Shown in pieces: positions 54,569 through 63,514 of a DNA stretch of 64,000 nt. A program made the position numbers and the translations under genes. The notes below the pieces were generated by a model, which had not been told where the DNA came from, ran no database searches, and saw only the letters and a program-made list of their open reading frames with translations. Origin of the DNA: Calothrix brevissima NIES-22 (GTDB lineage Bacteria; Cyanobacteriota; Cyanobacteriia; Cyanobacteriales; Nostocaceae); the NCBI RefSeq assembly GCF_002367995.1, contig NZ_AP018207.1, positions 6,212,646 through 6,276,645 of the forward strand, written 5' to 3'. Positions within the stretch are counted from its first letter, which is position 1, and each line of letters begins with the position of its first letter.

Positions 54569-56254
54569 TCATTTATTTTGCAGCACGGGAATTTCAATAG
54601 AAAAAGTGGTTCCTTCCCCAGGTTGAGATAAACAATATAGTATTCCGCCATGCTTTTGGATAATCTGATGACTAATTGAAAGACCTAATCCTGTACCCTT
54701 ACCAGTAGGCTTGGTGGTAAAAAATGGTTCAAATAACCTTTCTTTGAGACTTTCGGGGATACCAGGGCCATTATCAGTAATGTGGATTCTCAGCAAATTG
54801 GTGCTAACTAGTCCCGTAGAAATACGAATATGAAAATCTCTATTAGTTTTATCTGTCACAGGAGGCCATTGACAACTAATCATTGCTTCTTCTAAAGCAT
54901 CGATCGCATTCACAATTAAGTTCATAAATACCTGATTAAGCTGATTAGCATAGCCTGCAATTAAGGGAATATTGCCGTATTCTTTAATTATCTGAATTCC
55001 TAAATTCTTTTCTCTTGGCTTGAGTCGGCTTTGCAAAATCAGTAAAGTGCTATCAATTCCTTCGTGAATATCTACCGGCTTCATCTCTAGCTGATCTAAG
55101 CGAGAAAAGTTGCGTAAAGATAAAGCTAGCTGGCGCATTCGCCCCACGCCTAAATGCATGGAAGAGAGGATTTTGTTTAAGTCTTCGATGACAAATTCCC
55201 AATCTAGACTTTCTAGTATTCCTTGAATCTCAGCGGCAGGTTGAGAGTAATACTGTTGATAAAGTTGCAATAAATTGATAATTTCGTGAGTATATTCTTG
55301 AATATGGCTAAGATTCCCACTGACATAGTTAATGGGATTGTTAATATCATGAGCTACTTCTGCAACTAAATTCCCTAAAGAAGACATTTTTTCGCTTTGA
55401 ATCAGCTTAGTTTGTGTCTGTTGCAATTCAAATAGGGTACGCTGGAGTTGTTGAGCTTGTTCTTGGGCTACTTTTGCCGCAGTACAGCTTTGTTCGTAGA
55501 GTATCGCTCTTTCAATTGCGCCTGCTGCTTGTAGCGCTAAAATACTGAGCAGTTTCCAATCTTTAGTCGAGTAGGTAATTGGAGTTTCATGACACATGAC
55601 AATAGCTCCAATCATCTTGGTTTTAGTAGTTAAAGGGACACAAATTAGAGAACTTATTGGCGGTGAAAGATGATTAAACCGAGGATCAACGGAAATATTG
55701 TTAAGTATCTCACCTTGACCTGCTTGGAGAATTGTACCGACAATTCCTTGACCTAATATTAGAGGTTGCGCCCAAGTTTCAATTTGACCATATTGCCAAA
55801 TAATTCTCAGCCAGTTGGTGTTTTCATCTAATAACAAAATTGCACCACTGGTAGATTGAATCAGATTTTTAGCTTCCTCAATCACTAGTTGAGCAATTTC
55901 TTGAACATCTAGACTAGCTGTAACTTGTGTGGATAAGTCTTGAAATAAATCAATTTCCTCGTACTTCTCTAATAATTCCTTAGTAACTGCCTTTTTTGCA
56001 TATTGCTGTTGTGCTAGGTAAGATACTAGCGCCGCAATACTAGCTGTTTTTTGATCGGCGATCGCCCAACCAATTATTTCGTCTTCCACCTTTATCGGGT
56101 ATTTCTGGGAATTTAGCCCATGATTAACACCGATTAATGGTTTACCTGCGATATCTTCAATGTAGATATTAGTACCCATATCTGTTTCCAGTTGGGTGAG
56201 TAGGGTCTGAAATTGTTTTTGGCTAACTAACTTGGGGAAATTAATTGAAATCAT
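54569..56254 (-). CDS. GAF-domain sensor histidine kinase
   Basis: The 561-residue soluble protein has a short N-terminal region (1-95), a GAF domain (about 105-255; [20 protein letters not shown] reads as GAF, given in part), a coiled coil (about 260-290), and a kinase core: H-box VAHDINNP (His near 303), N-box [38 protein letters not shown]. There is no membrane helix, so the signal is cytosolic, possibly a bound chromophore or small molecule; a bilin-binding Cys was not evident. It autophosphorylates on His and may signal to the receiver protein downstream. Confidence 0.93.
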   Translation of the reverse strand: MISINFPKLVSQKQFQTLLTQLETDMGTNIYIEDIAGKPLIGVNHGLNSQKYPIKVEDEIIGWAIADQKTASIAALVSYLAQQQYAKKAVTKELLEKYEEIDLFQDLSTQVTASLDVQEIAQLVIEEAKNLIQSTSGAILLLDENTNWLRIIWQYGQIETWAQPLILGQGIVGTILQAGQGEILNNISVDPRFNHLSPPISSLICVPLTTKTKMIGAIVMCHETPITYSTKDWKLLSILALQAAGAIERAILYEQSCTAAKVAQEQAQQLQRTLFELQQTQTKLIQSEKMSSLGNLVAEVAHDINNPINYVSGNLSHIQEYTHEIINLLQLYQQYYSQPAAEIQGILESLDWEFVIEDLNKILSSMHLGVGRMRQLALSLRNFSRLDQLEMKPVDIHEGIDSTLLILQSRLKPREKNLGIQIIKEYGNIPLIAGYANQLNQVFMNLIVNAIDALEEAMISCQWPPVTDKTNRDFHIRISTGLVSTNLLRIHITDNGPGIPESLKERLFEPFFTTKPTGKGTGLGLSISHQIIQKHGGILYCLSQPGEGTTFSIEIPVLQNK

Positions 56255-56614
56255 CTAAATTTGGCACACCAGTTCCTAAAATTACGGTTTTCAAGCTTAG
56301 TTGGAAACATACTCATAGTTTGGCGATCCACCCAAAAATTAATGATTAATTATGGGTTGAGACTGACAAGGAAACGACCAAATAAGGAAACCTTGCCAGA
56401 ATACTGGGTAATATTAGTAAATTAATTGAGCAGCTGGGATGAGCTTGGCTTTATTATTCCCAATTAAGAGACATGGGGTAACAAATTGATCTGTGAATCC
56501 CCCGTATCTCATGTTCCTATGCCAGAAGAATTGTTCAATGATGGCAAGAGGTTGAAATAAATCATTACACTGAAAGTTAGTTGCCTAGAAGGGATTGACT
56601 GTCCTGAAGAAAAA
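56255..56614. other. 360-bp divergent intergenic region
   Basis: No gene is visible between the histidine kinase (minus) and the NDH-2-like gene (plus). The region should contain both promoters; no boxes are assigned with confidence. Confidence 0.4.
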
Positions 56615-57808
56615 ATGACTCAACAAACTCAGAGAATTGTGATCCTTGGTGGAGGCTTTGGTGGTTTATATACTGCTTTGCGCTTAAGCCAGTTACCTTG
56701 GGAATCTACTGCAAAACCGGAAATTGTGCTGGTAGATCAGAGCGATCGCTTTTTATTTTCGCCGCTACTGTACGAATTACTCACTGGCGAATTGCAAACT
56801 TGGGAAATTGCGCCACCTTTTGCTGAATTGTTACAAGGTACAGGTGTACGTTTTTATCAAGCTGTGGTTGCGGGTATTAATGTTGAGCAGCAACGGGTAC
56901 AGTTACAAAACGGCCCGGAAATCCCCTACGATCGTTTAGTACTGGCTTTAGGTGGCGAAACTCCCCTAGATTTGGTTCCTGGTGCTACTTCCTATGCTTA
57001 CCCCTTCCGCACAATTACTGATGCTTATCGTTTAGAAGAACGCTTGCGGGTGTTGGCAGAATCTGATGCTGATAAAATTCGTGTAGCTATTGTTGGCGCT
57101 GGTTATAGCGGTGTCGAGTTAGCTTGTAAGTTAGCTGACAGGTTAGGGGAAAGAGGACGCTTTCGCCTGGTAGAACTAACTGACCAAATTTTACGCACCT
57201 CGCCAGAATTTAACCGAGAAGCTGCGAAAAAAGCTTTAGATGCACGGGGTATTTTTATTGATTTAGAAACCAAAGTAGAATCTATTGGTCAAGATACTAT
57301 TTCCCTAGAGTATAAAAATCAAGTAGATACAATTCCGGTTGATTTGGTAATTTGGACTGTAGGTACTAGGGTGAGTCCGGTAGTCCACTCCTTACCTTTA
57401 AAACAAAATCAGCGCGGTCAAATTGCGACTACAACAACTCTCCAAGTCCCAGAACATCCAGAAATTTTTGCTTTGGGGGATTTAGCCGATTGTATTGATG
57501 CTCAAGGTCAACAAATCCCAGCTACAGCCCAAGCTGCGTTTCAACAAGCAGATTATACAGCTTGGAATATTTGGGCTTCCCTCACCAATCGCCCTTTATT
57601 ACCTTTCCAATATCAAAAATTAGGGGAAATGTTGTCATTGGGTGTAGATAATGCTACTCTCACAGGCTTAGGAATCAAGTTAGATGGTTCATTGGCTTAC
57701 GTAGCCCGTCGCCTAGCTTATCTCTATCGCTTGCCTACTTTAGATCATCAGCTCAGAGTTGGTTTTAATTGGCTAGTCCGTCCTATTATAGAAACGCTTT
57801 CTCAGTAG
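56615..57808 (+). CDS. NDH-2 family dehydrogenase, NdbB-like
   Basis: The 397-residue flavoprotein has the FAD motif IVILGGGFGGLYTALRL (about 8-24), the NAD(P) motif VAIVGAGYSGVELACKL (about 156-172) and PEIFALGDLADC near 290. It differs clearly from the NDH-2 at 43830 and lacks its Asn-rich tail. The LSQLPWES start and the C-terminal YRLPTLDHQLRVGFNWLVRP are like Synechocystis NdbB as I remember it, which acts in phylloquinone synthesis as demethylphylloquinone reductase. That specific role is likely, not proven. Confidence 0.85.
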   Translation: MTQQTQRIVILGGGFGGLYTALRLSQLPWESTAKPEIVLVDQSDRFLFSPLLYELLTGELQTWEIAPPFAELLQGTGVRFYQAVVAGINVEQQRVQLQNGPEIPYDRLVLALGGETPLDLVPGATSYAYPFRTITDAYRLEERLRVLAESDADKIRVAIVGAGYSGVELACKLADRLGERGRFRLVELTDQILRTSPEFNREAAKKALDARGIFIDLETKVESIGQDTISLEYKNQVDTIPVDLVIWTVGTRVSPVVHSLPLKQNQRGQIATTTTLQVPEHPEIFALGDLADCIDAQGQQIPATAQAAFQQADYTAWNIWASLTNRPLLPFQYQKLGEMLSLGVDNATLTGLGIKLDGSLAYVARRLAYLYRLPTLDHQLRVGFNWLVRPIIETLSQ

Positions 57809-57891
57809 CAAATAGTGCGTAAATATAACTATGCACTGAAACTCTAATCAGGCAAAATCTCAAATCCAGGACTCAAAAGCGTAACATTTTG

Positions 57892-58566
57892 ATGGAACGA
57901 CCGAAAGTAATTTTTTTAGATGCTGTAGGCACAATCATCGGGGTAAAAGGTAGTGTGGGCGAAGTTTATCGACAAATCGCCCAGGAATTTGATGTTGATG
58001 TTCCCTCTGATACATTAAATCGAGCATTTTACGAAAGCTTTAAAGCCGCACCACCGCCAATTTTTCCCGATGCAGACTCACAAGATATACCCCAAAGGGA
58101 ATTTGATTGGTGGCGGATTATTGCCCTCAATACCTTTGAAAGCGCAGGAGTTCTCAAGGAATTTGCTGACTTTTCGGCTTTTTTTAGCGAGTTATATATC
58201 CATTTTGGCACTGCGGAGCCGTGGTTTGTCTATCCTGATGTTCTGCCATCTTTGGTAAATTGGCGCAGGATGGGAATTGAATTAGGTGTATTATCTAACT
58301 TTGATTCCCGTATTTATTCGGTACTACAAAGTTTAGGTTTGCGAGACTTTTTCTCCTCTATTACTATTTCTACCCAAGCCCGTGCAGCTAAACCCGATCC
58401 GCAAATTTTTGCGATCGCTTTAGAAAAGCATAACTGTTCGCCTGACGCCGCATGGCACATTGGCGACAGTGTGGAAGAAGACTATAACGGTGCTAAGGCG
58501 GCTGGTTTGAGAGGGATTTTGATCAACCGCGAGCAAAAGCCAGCACTCAGCACTCAATCGTTTTAG
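57892..58566 (+). CDS. HAD-superfamily hydrolase (HAD-IA)
   Basis: This 224-residue protein (ATG at 57892) shows the HAD motifs: I, FLDAVGTI (nucleophile Asp near 10); II, LGVLSNFD; III, KPDPQIF with its Lys; and IV, IGDSVEEDYNGAKAAG. A helical cap lies between motifs I and II (about 25-110). Likely a phosphatase acting on a small phosphometabolite. Motif I is DAVGT in place of the usual DxDGT: the second Asp (general acid/base) is replaced by Val or Gly, as in some HAD phosphatase-like families such as HDHD3. It follows the NDH-2-like gene by 83 bp and could be co-transcribed. Confidence 0.88.
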   Translation: MERPKVIFLDAVGTIIGVKGSVGEVYRQIAQEFDVDVPSDTLNRAFYESFKAAPPPIFPDADSQDIPQREFDWWRIIALNTFESAGVLKEFADFSAFFSELYIHFGTAEPWFVYPDVLPSLVNWRRMGIELGVLSNFDSRIYSVLQSLGLRDFFSSITISTQARAAKPDPQIFAIALEKHNCSPDAAWHIGDSVEEDYNGAKAAGLRGILINREQKPALSTQSF

Positions 58567-58840
58567 GAAAGTATAGCTGTTGACAGTTGACAGTTGACAG
58601 CCCCGCACTGAGCCTGTCGAAGTGTTGACAGACTTAAAAGCCTTTTATTGTCAGGGTTTTATCTTAGGTTGATGTCCTAATCTATCTGGCTACAGCTATA
58701 AATAAACGAACATGGCTTTAGCCCTAAGACTCGTTACAGGCTAAAGCCTATTTTATTTTGTTGGGCAGGGGGCAGGGGGAGAAAGAGTTTGAGCCTGACT
58801 TACTTACAGCAATTTAATTTGCTCTAAAAGTGCCAGCTTT
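58567..58840. other. intergenic region with heptamers and a hairpin
   Basis: After the HAD gene there are TTGACAG heptamers (58580-58600), a fragment CTGAGCCTGTCGAAGTG, and a hairpin GGCTTTAGCC / GGCTAAAGCC (58714-58748). No gene is visible. Confidence 0.6.
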
Positions 58841-58849
58841 ATCATTTAC

Positions 58850-59170
58850 ACATATTGAGTACTCATTTTTATATTTTTAGTAAACAAAAAAGGCGATCGC
58901 TTTCTCATTTATCGAAATCAAGTACTCATTTTTCTGTTTTAAGTAAGCAAAAAGCCATTTTACCTGCTCATTAAGCCTTTTCGCCTTCTCATTATTGTGT
59001 TTTCCGCAAGTAAAATACCATTTCACCTACTCAAAAAGCCTTATCGCTTACCCATTTCGGTAAATCGCGTACTCATTTTAGTGTTTTCCGCAAGTAAAAA
59101 GGTATATTGCTTACCCATTTCGGTAAATCGCGCACTTATTTTGGTGTTTTCCGCAGATAAAAAGGTAGAT
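58850..59170. repeat. degenerate 63-bp tandem repeat, about five units
   Basis: Two units starting at 59047 and 59110 are near-identical over CTTACCCATTTCGGTAAATC and GTGTTTTCCGCA; three older units (about 58850-59046) share ACTCATTTT and GTAAGCAAAA-type blocks. On the minus strand the better-conserved part is open (59041-59265) and would encode 21-residue units such as AENTKMSTRFTEMGK, three heptads each, but the frame closes in the degenerate part. It is likely a decaying repeat and not a gene. A dispersed repeat with GCAGGCTACGCCTACGC follows at about 59232-59262. Confidence 0.8.
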
Positions 59171-59299
59171 TGCTGGCGCAAAAATTGCCATGTCTGACAA
59201 TAAGCGGCTGTAGAGCTATGCTTTATTGTTGTTGGCGATGCCGAAGGCAGGCTACGCCTACGCACTTATTCTTAAATCAAATTGGGTAATTGAATTTGG

Positions 59300-59634
59300 A
59301 CACCTAATTCATAATTCATAATTCATAATTCATATAGATTCCGCGTGGGCAGGGCATGGCACTGCCCAGTGGTGTCAACTTAAGGTGAAACCCGCTTGGT
59401 TGCAAGGTTTCGCCCTCACCCCCAGCCCCTCTCCCAGCAGGAGAGGGGAGCAAGAGATTTAATTCCCCTTCTCCTGGGGGAGAAGGGGTAAGGGGATGAG
59501 GGCGAGGGTTTTTGTACAACACGCGCTGTATATAGCTTTTAGCTTAAGTTGACACCAATGGGCAGTGCCATGCCCCTACGGCGCATTTTTTTAAATTGGT
59601 GTGACAAATGACAACTTAACGTGATTAATCGCGT
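59300..59634. repeat. simple and palindromic repeats before the M50 peptidase gene
   Basis: ATTCATA heptamers (about 59305-59335) are followed by GC-rich inverted repeats containing CTCTCCCAGCAGGAGAGG (about 59430-59450) and CTTCTCCTGGGGGAGAAGG (about 59467-59487). GGGCATGGCACTGCCC and its near-complement GGGCAGTGCCATGCCC flank them at about 59351 and 59560. No gene is visible. Confidence 0.8.
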
Positions 59635-60375
59635 TTATTGACGATAAGCGACTTGCAGACTACGGACTAAAATCACTAAAGAAGCGATCGCCATTAATCC
59701 GCCCCAAAACCAATAAGGTAAAAACAGATACTTCTCTATTTGCGCTGTATCGGACAAACCCAAGTAACCAGCCCGATAGCTAAATAGATAATTCAGTTGA
59801 TGGTATGTACTGATACAAGCTTGGACTCCGAGAAATTGAATACTAAAGCCTTGTACCCAACGGGGTGCTTTTAAGGCAATACCTAAGATAATTAAGCCTA
59901 AGAAAGGAATGGCGATAAATCCAAATAAGGAACGTACCCAAACTAAGGTGGAAAGTAGCAAAAAGCCACCCAAGATTTTTAAACTCAAGGAAGCGGCTTT
60001 AAAACTGCGGGAAGCGAGAATTAAGGCGGCACCGGCAATTGGCGGCCCCATAGGCCCGGCGGCGGCTACTAAAGCAGGCCCTATTGGCCCTAATGAGGAA
60101 GCGACGCGATAAGTGGCGACACCGGAACCATTACCAAAAATCTCTAATTTGAGAAACTGTCCCCCTAACATTAGTGCCATTAAGCCATGTCCCATTTCAT
60201 GAAACCAAGTAGCGAGGATCGTAAACGGGTATAAAATGTAATCTCCGGCGGGGAATTGCCAGAGAACAACAGTAGCGATCGCCGCAGCAATTAACCAAGT
60301 CAAACCCATCCGTTCAACTTCTTTTGGTGCTTCTTGGGGAAGCATGTTTTCCCAATTCTTTCCTGGTTCCTTCAT
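59635..60375 (-). CDS. M50-type membrane metalloprotease
   Basis: The 246-residue membrane protein has about six hydrophobic segments. The zinc motif HEMGH lies in WFHEMGHGLMALMLGG (about 58-73), within the first or second membrane helix as in site-2 proteases. A glycine/proline-rich stretch (GPIGPALVAAAGPMGPP) follows. There is no PDZ domain. Such enzymes cut membrane proteins within or near the bilayer. AAGGAA precedes the ATG. The clear LDG-type second motif (NxxPxxxLDG) is not obvious, so activity is likely but not certain. Confidence 0.78.
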   Translation of the reverse strand: MKEPGKNWENMLPQEAPKEVERMGLTWLIAAAIATVVLWQFPAGDYILYPFTILATWFHEMGHGLMALMLGGQFLKLEIFGNGSGVATYRVASSLGPIGPALVAAAGPMGPPIAGAALILASRSFKAASLSLKILGGFLLLSTLVWVRSLFGFIAIPFLGLIILGIALKAPRWVQGFSIQFLGVQACISTYHQLNYLFSYRAGYLGLSDTAQIEKYLFLPYWFWGGLMAIASLVILVRSLQVAYRQ

Positions 60376-60824
60376 GGTCAGTTCCTTAGGGTAATTACCT
60401 CAAAGGCTTGAGTGTATTTTCTCCCATGCTAATCTACTTATCGGGCATGGGGCAGGGAAAGATTTTTAGTAGGTTTAAGAATACAAGTTAAGAGAGTTTC
60501 GGAGAAATAAAATCATCATCAGCTGAAACATTGACCGAAGAAAGGCAGAGGGCAGAGGGCAGGAGGCAGAAGGGAAAAGAAAACAACTTCTGCCATGAGG
60601 GATGCAGAGCAACTAAATTCATTTATGAAAAGTAAGAAAATATGTATTTCGAGACGCAAAGCGCAAGAAATACTACGTCCTTGCTAAATCCCTTAAATTT
60701 ATTTATAGGGATTCCTTCTGCCCTCTGCCTTCGTACTTCTGCCTTCTTAAAAATTCAATTGGTACATTAATAACCTGCAACTTCCTAATGGTAGATTTTA
60801 GGTTAGTTCTCATCATTGTAAAAA
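60376..60824. other. 449-bp gap with purine-rich repeats
   Basis: Purine-rich repeats AGAGGGCAGAGGGCAGGAGGC (given in part; about 60546-60570) and their pyrimidine-rich counterparts CTTCTGCCCTCTGCC (about 60715-60735) face each other and could pair. No gene is seen between these divergent genes. Confidence 0.55.
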
Positions 60825-62090
60825 ATGAGTATCAATAAAAATTTTGATAATTCTTTGTCTGGTGATGTCAGACTATTTGGGTTACCTGCTGAACAAGGGC
60901 GATGGTTACTAATTCCTTTAGGAATAACAATCCTACTTTGTTTAGGAACTGCTTATTCTTGGAGTATTTTCCGCAGTACGATTGAAAAATCCCTACAGGT
61001 AGGAGCCACAGAAAGTTTACTACCGTTCACAATTTTATTGGTAGTATTTTCAATTTTAATGCCGATTACTGGGTCATATATTGAAAGGTTTGGCTCACGC
61101 TTGGTGACTGCGGTAGGGGCAATAATTATGGGGATTGGTTACACCGCCTCAGGTTTAGTAAATAGTATCCCTTTACTAACTATTACCTACGGTATCATTG
61201 CTGGAGCGGGTGTAGGGATTGTTTATGGTGTACCACTGGCTGTTAATGCTAAATGGTTTCCCGATAAAAAGGGTTTAGCTGTTGGGGCGACGGTAATTGG
61301 CTTTGGTTTATCGCCCCTAGTCACGGCACCTTTAGCTAAGAATTTAATTGCTGCTAATGGCGATCGCGGTTGGCAACCAACGTTAATAGCTTTTGGTATT
61401 GCCTTTACCCTGATTATTTTAGCGATCGCGCCGATGATGAAATACCCGCCTAGTGGCTGGCAACCTGCGGGCTGGCAACCGCCGATTAAACTCAGCGAAA
61501 CTGATAGCGATCGCACTACATCTTTATTTGCGTCCCTCAGCTTTTATGGGTTGTGGTTATGCTTTACCGTCGGGACTTTTGGGGGGTTAGCGGCAATTGG
61601 CATTGCTAGTCCAGTTGGTACAGAAATTATTGGTTTAGACAAAAATACCGCCGCCAATGCTGTGTCTTTATTTGCCATATTTAATGGCTTAGGTAGACCG
61701 TTATTTGGGTGGATTGCCGATCGCTTTCAGCCGAAAAATGCCGCCATTGTTTCCTATGTATTGATTATCATTGCCTCGATTATGATGCTCAGTGCCACTA
61801 AAGGAGCGATCGCTACTTACCTCATCGCTTTTAGTTTAATTTATCTCGCCTTTGGCGGTTGGTTGGCAATTGGGCCTACATCTACTTTGATTTTATTTCG
61901 GACTCAGGATTATGCCAAAAACTACGGCATCGTCTTTACTGCCTTTGGGATGGGTGCGTTGCTAGGAACTTTAATCGCTGGTAATATCCGCGATATTTTC
62001 GGTAACTATTTACCGTTTTTTAATGTCACCATTGGTTTATCAGTTTTAGGAATTATCTTGGCTGTGTTTTTACTAAAGCGTCAGGATTAA
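60825..62090 (+). CDS. MFS transporter, oxalate/formate antiporter (OFA) type
   Basis: The 421-residue protein has twelve predicted membrane segments. Features of the OFA branch are the N-terminal GTAYSWSIFRSTIEKSL, the motif A-like GSYIERFGSRLV between helices 2 and 3, GVGIVYGVPLAVNAKWFPDKKGLAVG, and NGLGRPLFGWIADRFQPKNA. OFA members carry organic acids such as oxalate, formate, lactate or pyruvate. Substrate is unknown here. A low-complexity loop SGWQPAGWQPP (about 205-216) lies in the central loop. Its TAA stop is part of the target-site duplication of a MITE. Confidence 0.88.
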   Translation: MSINKNFDNSLSGDVRLFGLPAEQGRWLLIPLGITILLCLGTAYSWSIFRSTIEKSLQVGATESLLPFTILLVVFSILMPITGSYIERFGSRLVTAVGAIIMGIGYTASGLVNSIPLLTITYGIIAGAGVGIVYGVPLAVNAKWFPDKKGLAVGATVIGFGLSPLVTAPLAKNLIAANGDRGWQPTLIAFGIAFTLIILAIAPMMKYPPSGWQPAGWQPPIKLSETDSDRTTSLFASLSFYGLWLCFTVGTFGGLAAIGIASPVGTEIIGLDKNTAANAVSLFAIFNGLGRPLFGWIADRFQPKNAAIVSYVLIIIASIMMLSATKGAIATYLIAFSLIYLAFGGWLAIGPTSTLILFRTQDYAKNYGIVFTAFGMGALLGTLIAGNIRDIFGNYLPFFNVTIGLSVLGIILAVFLLKRQD

Positions 62091-62095
62091 GCAAT

Positions 62096-62256
62096 GGGAG
62101 CATCCCAATTTTGACGCAATACCCTAGAAGGGTATTGCTATACCAACTAAGCCTGCCAAGGCAGGCTATCAAACTTTTAGCAAAAGAAGGCAGGCTTCGT
62201 ATTTCTAGCCCCACCCTTATAGGGTGAGGGCGTTTTTGCACATTTGGGATGCTCCC
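62096..62256. mobile_element. 161-bp MITE with 12-bp terminal inverted repeats and 8-bp target duplication
   Basis: The ends are GGGAGCATCCCA (62096-62107) and TGGGATGCTCCC (62245-62256), perfect inverted repeats. They are flanked by TAAGCAAT on both sides (62088-62095 and 62257-62264), a target-site duplication. Inside are nested palindromes: AATACCCT/AGGGTATT, GCCTGCC/GGCAGGC and CACCCTTATAGGGTG. No reading frame is present, so it must have been moved by a transposase elsewhere. The left duplication begins with the TAA stop of the transporter gene. The remaining gap to 62452 holds a further dispersed repeat (GACGCTACGCGAACGG near 62326) and no gene. Confidence 0.92.
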
Positions 62257-62452
62257 TAAGCAATCTCATACCAATTCAAAATTCAAAATTCTCTCTTGGA
62301 AAGTTCTGATGCCTTCTCCTGTCAAAGACGCTACGCGAACGGCAACTCCTTCGCTGTACGCAGGAAACTTCGGCTCAGACTTTCCGCAAAATTCAAAATA
62401 AATCCCCTAAGTTTATTATGGGGATGATATTTTTACTTATTAACAGTTATTT

Positions 62453-63337
62453 TTAATACAAAGCAGAGGGGATAAATACTCCTTTTGGTTCATTATATAA
62501 ACCAATACTCATCAAGGTTTCTGGCTGGATAAAACGCAAGCCACGATCTAAACACCAACGGAACAAGTCGCCGTTACGCATAGGAACGTAAAAGCCTGAA
62601 CCGGCAAAGGCTGGTGCTGCGCCAATTAGTGCTTTTAAGTCTTCATTATTTTCGCCTACGGCATGACCAAAAAAGCCAATTTCGGTGGCGTAGCCGGAGA
62701 TACGTCCATCATACTCAACTAGGGTGGCTGTACCACGCTCAAAGGCGGTTTTAAGTTCGCCTGCGCGGTTGTGTCCGTGAATGCGATCGCATAGTTGATT
62801 ACAGCTAGCAATGTCGGCTGCTGTTACCGGACGCACAATTCGCCCTGGTATATTCACAATAAATGGCTGTCCTTGCAGGTTCGCTAGGGGTTCGCGGACA
62901 TTGAAACCGAGTTTGGTATATAAGGAAAGGGAACGGCTGTTATATGCAGCTTGCACCAGACGCACGCCAGGATAGCCTTTTTCCTGGGTTCGCTGTAATA
63001 CATGTTCCATCAACCGACGACCTACAGACAAGTTTTGGGCGGCTGGATCTACCGTAGTCGGGCCGATTCCGGCGATCGCATCGCCTTCCCATAAAAAGTT
63101 GCTACCGACAACGCGCCCATCGGCTGTCTCGGCGACGACTGAGTAAATATTTGGATCTGCTAATAGTTCGCTCAACATCTCCGCCCCAAACTCCGCAGAA
63201 GGAAAGTCTGGTGTATAACCATACTGTTCCGCAATTGCACTGAAGGCTTGATACACAATAGTGCCACAATGTCTTGCGTCTTCAGGGCGTCCCGCACGCA
63301 GTGTCACCGAAGATGTTTTTTCTAATACTTTATCCAT
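62453..63337 (-). CDS. GNAT-family N-acetyltransferase with C-terminal extension
   Basis: The 294-residue protein begins with a GNAT domain (about 10-155): VTLRAGRPEDARHC, IGPTTVDPAAQNLSVGRRLM (acetyl-CoA loop, shown in part), and SRSLSLYTKLGFNVRE. The second half (about 165-294) starts RPVTAADIASCNQLCDRIHG and resembles the C-terminal acetyltransferase-like domain seen in YitH-type proteins. The acceptor substrate is unknown. It starts with ATG; no operon partner. Confidence 0.82.
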   Translation of the reverse strand: MDKVLEKTSSVTLRAGRPEDARHCGTIVYQAFSAIAEQYGYTPDFPSAEFGAEMLSELLADPNIYSVVAETADGRVVGSNFLWEGDAIAGIGPTTVDPAAQNLSVGRRLMEHVLQRTQEKGYPGVRLVQAAYNSRSLSLYTKLGFNVREPLANLQGQPFIVNIPGRIVRPVTAADIASCNQLCDRIHGHNRAGELKTAFERGTATLVEYDGRISGYATEIGFFGHAVGENNEDLKALIGAAPAFAGSGFYVPMRNGDLFRWCLDRGLRFIQPETLMSIGLYNEPKGVFIPSALY

Positions 63338-63387
63338 AATGAAAAAATGAAAAACCTGCTGATTTATTCCCTCTGCTTTCTAGCTAG

Positions 63388-63425
63388 AAAATGGGCATTG
63401 GGCATTGGGCATTGGGCATGGGGTA
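63388..63425. repeat. GGGCATT heptamers
   Basis: About four GGGCATT/GGGCATG units are followed by TTGTCCTCC-type pyrimidine repeats to about 63470, in the gap between the GNAT gene and the kinase gene. Confidence 0.85.
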
Positions 63426-63514
63426 TTATTCTCTTTGTCCCCCTTGTCTTCCTTGTCCTCCTTGTCTTTTTATGCATGGCGATGAAAATTTTTTCATCAA
63501 GACGCTTTGTTTCC

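Noticed and set aside
59041-59265. 74-residue minus-strand frame over the 63-bp repeats
   Set aside because: The frame closes in the degenerate units, its N-terminus runs through a dispersed repeat, and no start signal is seen; treated as repeat.
59316-59522. 68-residue minus-strand frame with LTPSPPGEGEL
   Set aside because: This is the well-known translation of a GC-rich dispersed repeat and not a gene.
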